Part shown: piece by piece, positions 61,373 through 64,000 of the stretch
How positions within the stretch are numbered: position 1 is the stretch's first letter
Layout of the letters: the number at the start of each line of letters is the position of its first letter
From: Myxococcales bacterium
GTDB taxonomy: Bacteria > Myxococcota_A > Polyangia > Polyangiales > Ga0077539
Assembly: GCA_013298625.1 (NCBI GenBank)
Contig: JAAFIF010000002.1
Coordinates: forward strand, 178,976-242,975
Length of the DNA: 64,000 nucleotides
Direction: 5' to 3'
Position numbers and translations under genes: made by a program
Notes under the pieces: generated by a model
What the model saw: only the letters and a program-made list of their open reading frames with translations
What the model was told of the DNA's origin: nothing
The model's database searches: none

Positions 61373-61849
61373 ATGTCGATGGTTCCGATGACGCCCGCTG
61401 GGCACAAGCGACTCAAAGAAGAGCTCGAAGGGCTCAAGTCTGTCGATCGTCCGAAGGTGATCCGAGAGATCGCCACGGCGCGCGAGCACGGCGACCTTCG
61501 CGAAAACGCCGAGTATCATGCGGCCAAAGAGAAGCAAGGGTTCATCGAAGGACGCATCGCGCTCATCGAAGACGCCCTCGCGCGCGCCGAGGTGATCGAG
61601 CCCTCCCGCGTCGCTGGCGACAAGATCGCCTTCGGCGCCAAGGTGAAGCTCTCGAACAACACGACGGGCGAAGAGGTCTCTTACCAATTGGTAGGTCCGA
61701 TGGAGGCCGACATCGATCACGGTCGGATCTCGGTCTCTTCGCCGATCGCGAAGGCCATGATCGGCAAAGAGGTCGGCGACGACGTGAAGGTGCAGACGCC
61801 CAACGGCACGCGCGTGTACGAAGTGCTCGATCTGTCGTTCGACGAGTGA
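61373..61849 (+). CDS. greA: Transcription elongation factor GreA
   Basis: A 158-residue Gre factor. The N-terminal coiled coil [20 protein letters not shown] ... [24 protein letters not shown] has the acidic tip that stimulates RNA polymerase transcript cleavage; the C-terminal FKBP-like domain reads [20 protein letters not shown] and [23 protein letters not shown] at 61373. It is followed by recG after 54 bases, a common neighbour in this group of bacteria is not known to me. Confidence 0.97.
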   Translation: MSMVPMTPAGHKRLKEELEGLKSVDRPKVIREIATAREHGDLRENAEYHAAKEKQGFIEGRIALIEDALARAEVIEPSRVAGDKIAFGAKVKLSNNTTGEEVSYQLVGPMEADIDHGRISVSSPIAKAMIGKEVGDDVKVQTPNGTRVYEVLDLSFDE

Positions 61850-61903
61850 CCGCGCGCGACTCGCACGCGCAAATGGGGGAAGAGGTTCGCTGGGTGTTTC
61901 GCG

Positions 61904-63994
61904 ATGGACTTGCAGGACGTTGCGATCGACGAGGTGAAGCACGTCGGGCTGCAGGCGGCGGCGATCCTGCGCATGCGCGGGGTGCACACCGCCGGTGACC
62001 TGCTCGCGCGCGGCCCGCGGCGGTACGTGGACCTGCGCGGCGCCGACGATTGGGCGCTCGTCCGAGAGGGCGTAGTAGGAGCGATGGTCGCGATCGTCGG
62101 GGTGGTCACCGACGTCCGTCGTATGGGCTCGATGCGCTCGAAGGGCCTCGCCGCGCTCGTGCGCGAGCCGAGCGGAGACGGCCTGCTGCGGGTGGTGTTC
62201 TTTCACGCGCCTCCAGGGCTCGCCGCGAAGCTCTCCCTCGGCGCACGCGTTCGCTTGATCGGAACGCTTCGAGAGGGCCGCGGCGACCTCGAGCTTCACC
62301 AGCCGCGCATCCAGAGCCCCGAGGCGCCGCTCACCGCGATCGAGCCCGTCTACGGCGCGATCGGAACGCTCTCGCCCGCGAGCGTCGCGCGCGTCGTGCA
62401 GTCGGCCCTCGAGCGCGCCCGCGAGTGGAGCGACCCCGTGCCGGCCGCGCTCGCAAAGCAGCTCGCGCTGCGCCCGTCGGCAGAAGCGCTGCGATGGCTG
62501 CACGCGCCCGACAGCAGAGCGCCCATCGACGCGCTGATCGCGCTGCAACGAGGGACGTCCTGGGCGCACCAGCGGCTCGGGTTCGAAGAGCTTCTCGCCG
62601 CGGCGATCACGCTCGAGCGAGCCCGTCGCAACACGGGGAGCGCGCGGGCCATCGCGTTCGACAGCGGTGTCGGCGACGCGGCGGCGCGCAGGCTGGGGCT
62701 CGAGCAGACGCCGTCGCAGCGCGAGGCGATCGACAGCATTCAGCGCGCGATGAGCATCGATCAGCCCATGCGCCGGCTGCTGGTCGGCGACGTCGGGTCC
62801 GGCAAGACGCTCGTCGCTGCGGCCGCGTCGCTGGCGGTCCTGCGCGGCGGGCGCTCTGTCGCCTGGCTCGTCCCCACGTCGATCGTCGCCGAGCAGCACG
62901 CCGCGACGCTCACGCGCGCGCTCGGCGGCGAGGGAGGCCCCATCGCGGTGCTGCTCGGCTCGACGCCGAAGCGCGCGCGCACAGCGGCCCGCAAGGCGAT
63001 CGCGCAGGGGCTCGTGCGCGTGGTGGTGGGCACGCACGCGATCCTCGAGGAGGACAGCGTTCCGCCGGACTTGGGGCTCGCGGTGGTGGACGAGCAGCAT
63101 CGGTTCGGCGTGGCGCAGCGGCTCGCGCTCGTGAAGGACCGCGCAGCGCACATGCTCGTGGTGTCCGCGACGCCCATCCCGCGCACGCTGGCCCTCGCGC
63201 AGTACGGCGACCTCGACGTCGTGACGATGGCCAAGGGCCCTTCGTCGCGGCAGCCTGTGACGTCTCGAGTCGTCGCGGCGACGGACAAAGCGTTTATCGC
63301 CAACACCATCCAGCGGGCGCTCGACGCGACAGAGAAGGGCGGAAGGGTGTTCGTCGTCGTGCCGCGCATCGAGGCGGACGACGCGAGCGCCGTGACCATC
63401 GCCGAAGCTGACGCGTTCTTGTCGCAGCATTTCGCAAAGGATCGCATCGTCGTCCTGCACGGAAAGATGTCCTCCGACGACCAGCGCGCCGCCCTCCAAG
63501 CGTTTCGCTCGGGCTCGCATCCGATCTTGCTCGGCACGTCGGTGATCGAGGTCGGACTCGACGTGCCCGAAGCGAACCTCATCGTGATCTTGGGCGCCGA
63601 GCACTTCGGCATCGCGCAGCTGCACCAGCTTCGCGGCCGCGTCGGTCGCGGAGGGCAGAAGGCCGCGTGCTTGTTCGTCCCAGAGACTGCCGACGAGGAG
63701 GCGCGCGCGCGGCTCGAAGGCATCGCCGCGTGCTCGGACGGCTTCGTGCTCGCCGAGCGCGACCTCGACCGCCGCGGCGCGGGCGAGTGGTTCGGCGAGC
63801 GGCAATCGGGCGCGGACCGCTCGTTTCGCTTCGCCGACCCCTTGCGCGACCGCGCCATGGTCACCCGCGCCGTCGAAGCCGCGCGCGCGTTGCTCGACGA
63901 AGACGCGACGCTCGCACGATGGCCCGCGCTCGAGCGCGCCGCAGCGCGCATGCTCGCGCGCGGACAGACCCCCACGGGAGAAGACGCAGGGTGA
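61904..63994 (+). CDS. recG: ATP-dependent DNA helicase RecG
   Basis: A 696-residue helicase that remodels branched DNA at forks and recombination intermediates. The N-terminal wedge/OB part has GAMVAIVGVVTDVRRMG. The helicase motifs follow in order: GDVGSGKTLVAAAASLAVL (Walker A), VVDEQHRFGVAQRLAL (DEQH box), SATPIPRTLALAQYG, TSVIEVGLDVPEANLIVILGAEHFG and QLRGRVGRGGQKAACLF. The complete gene ends six bases before the window end. Confidence 0.97.
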   Translation: MDLQDVAIDEVKHVGLQAAAILRMRGVHTAGDLLARGPRRYVDLRGADDWALVREGVVGAMVAIVGVVTDVRRMGSMRSKGLAALVREPSGDGLLRVVFFHAPPGLAAKLSLGARVRLIGTLREGRGDLELHQPRIQSPEAPLTAIEPVYGAIGTLSPASVARVVQSALERAREWSDPVPAALAKQLALRPSAEALRWLHAPDSRAPIDALIALQRGTSWAHQRLGFEELLAAAITLERARRNTGSARAIAFDSGVGDAAARRLGLEQTPSQREAIDSIQRAMSIDQPMRRLLVGDVGSGKTLVAAAASLAVLRGGRSVAWLVPTSIVAEQHAATLTRALGGEGGPIAVLLGSTPKRARTAARKAIAQGLVRVVVGTHAILEEDSVPPDLGLAVVDEQHRFGVAQRLALVKDRAAHMLVVSATPIPRTLALAQYGDLDVVTMAKGPSSRQPVTSRVVAATDKAFIANTIQRALDATEKGGRVFVVVPRIEADDASAVTIAEADAFLSQHFAKDRIVVLHGKMSSDDQRAALQAFRSGSHPILLGTSVIEVGLDVPEANLIVILGAEHFGIAQLHQLRGRVGRGGQKAACLFVPETADEEARARLEGIAACSDGFVLAERDLDRRGAGEWFGERQSGADRSFRFADPLRDRAMVTRAVEAARALLDEDATLARWPALERAAARMLARGQTPTGEDAG

Positions 63995-64000
63995 AAAAAA

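Noticed and set aside
61343..63805. An 820-codon open frame opposite greA/recG
   Set aside because: Antisense shadow of two clearly recognised genes; composition is Arg/Asp/His-rich without motifs.

Overview
The window (about 70% G+C, strong G/C preference in third codon positions) looks like a chromosomal segment of a Myxococcota/Polyangia-type bacterium. The supporting signs are lipoproteins with Asp/Ala-rich linkers carrying RCC1 or FG-GAP propellers, TPR-PEGA proteins, a zinc-ribbon Ser/Thr kinase, a TSP3/OmpA-like protein, and many GTG starts with 4-nt ATGA/GTGA overlaps. This placement is inferred from gene content only.

The left end (about 98-4114, all on the minus strand) is the most unusual part. 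A promoter-like site (4086-4114) faces a run of tRNA and tRNA-like genes with different anticodons: Leu-CAA mini-form, Lys-CUU, Asn-GUU, Phe-GAA, Ala-UGC, Tyr-GUA, a decayed Tyr-like form, Pro-UGG, Leu-CAG and Leu-GAG. A Ro60/Rsr-type TROVE-vWA RNA-binding protein gene sits inside the run. Several tRNAs are abnormal: the Leu species lack the long variable arm, and the Pro species lacks the conserved D-loop GG and T-loop TTC. Between them lie strong hairpins, including a 71-nt double-stem structure directly 5' of tRNA-Asn and a 28-bp inverted repeat around Leu-CAG. The arrangement suggests a Ro60-centred array of tRNA-like and Y-RNA-like RNAs.

4.2-8.2 kb: a thiamine thiazole/phosphate operon (thiS, thiG, a small secreted-protein gene, thiE) and alr. 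8.3-14.6 kb: MlaE/MlaF lipid transport, a deoxyribosyltransferase-like gene with an operator-like palindrome, and a polysaccharide set (PHP phosphatase, UDP-sugar dehydrogenase, flippase-like protein). 14.7-16.8 and 25.4-27.4 kb: fatty-acyl-CoA genes (thiolase, 3-hydroxybutyryl-CoA dehydrogenase, enoyl-CoA hydratase, acyl-CoA dehydrogenase). 18.7-23.4 kb: an operon of two paralogous lipoproteins with swapped propeller types plus a TPR-PEGA protein. 27.4-29.1 kb: tRNA-Asp with promoter, a terminator, and a TSP3/OmpA-like outer-membrane protein.

29.3-32.2 kb: a phage-like recombination module (two small genes, a ssDNA-annealing-like protein, a Cas4-like PD-(D/E)XK nuclease) behind two near-identical operators. 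32.2-42.1 kb: EttA, AlgH, HemY/HemE and CarAB. 42.1-47.4 kb: a small lipoprotein/zinc-ribbon group, asparaginase, and an amino-acid ABC transporter with fused binding protein and permease.

47.4-51.2 kb: an operon for sulfur-carrier-dependent cysteine synthesis (two cysteine synthases, a ThiF-type E1, a CysO-like carrier ending GGR, a JAMM protease). It includes a small gene that looks like the missing N-terminus of the E1. 51.3-64 kb: the Ser/Thr kinase, a DUF882 peptidase-like protein, a run of lipoproteins with repeated domains, an alpha/beta-hydrolase lipoprotein, GreA and a complete RecG.
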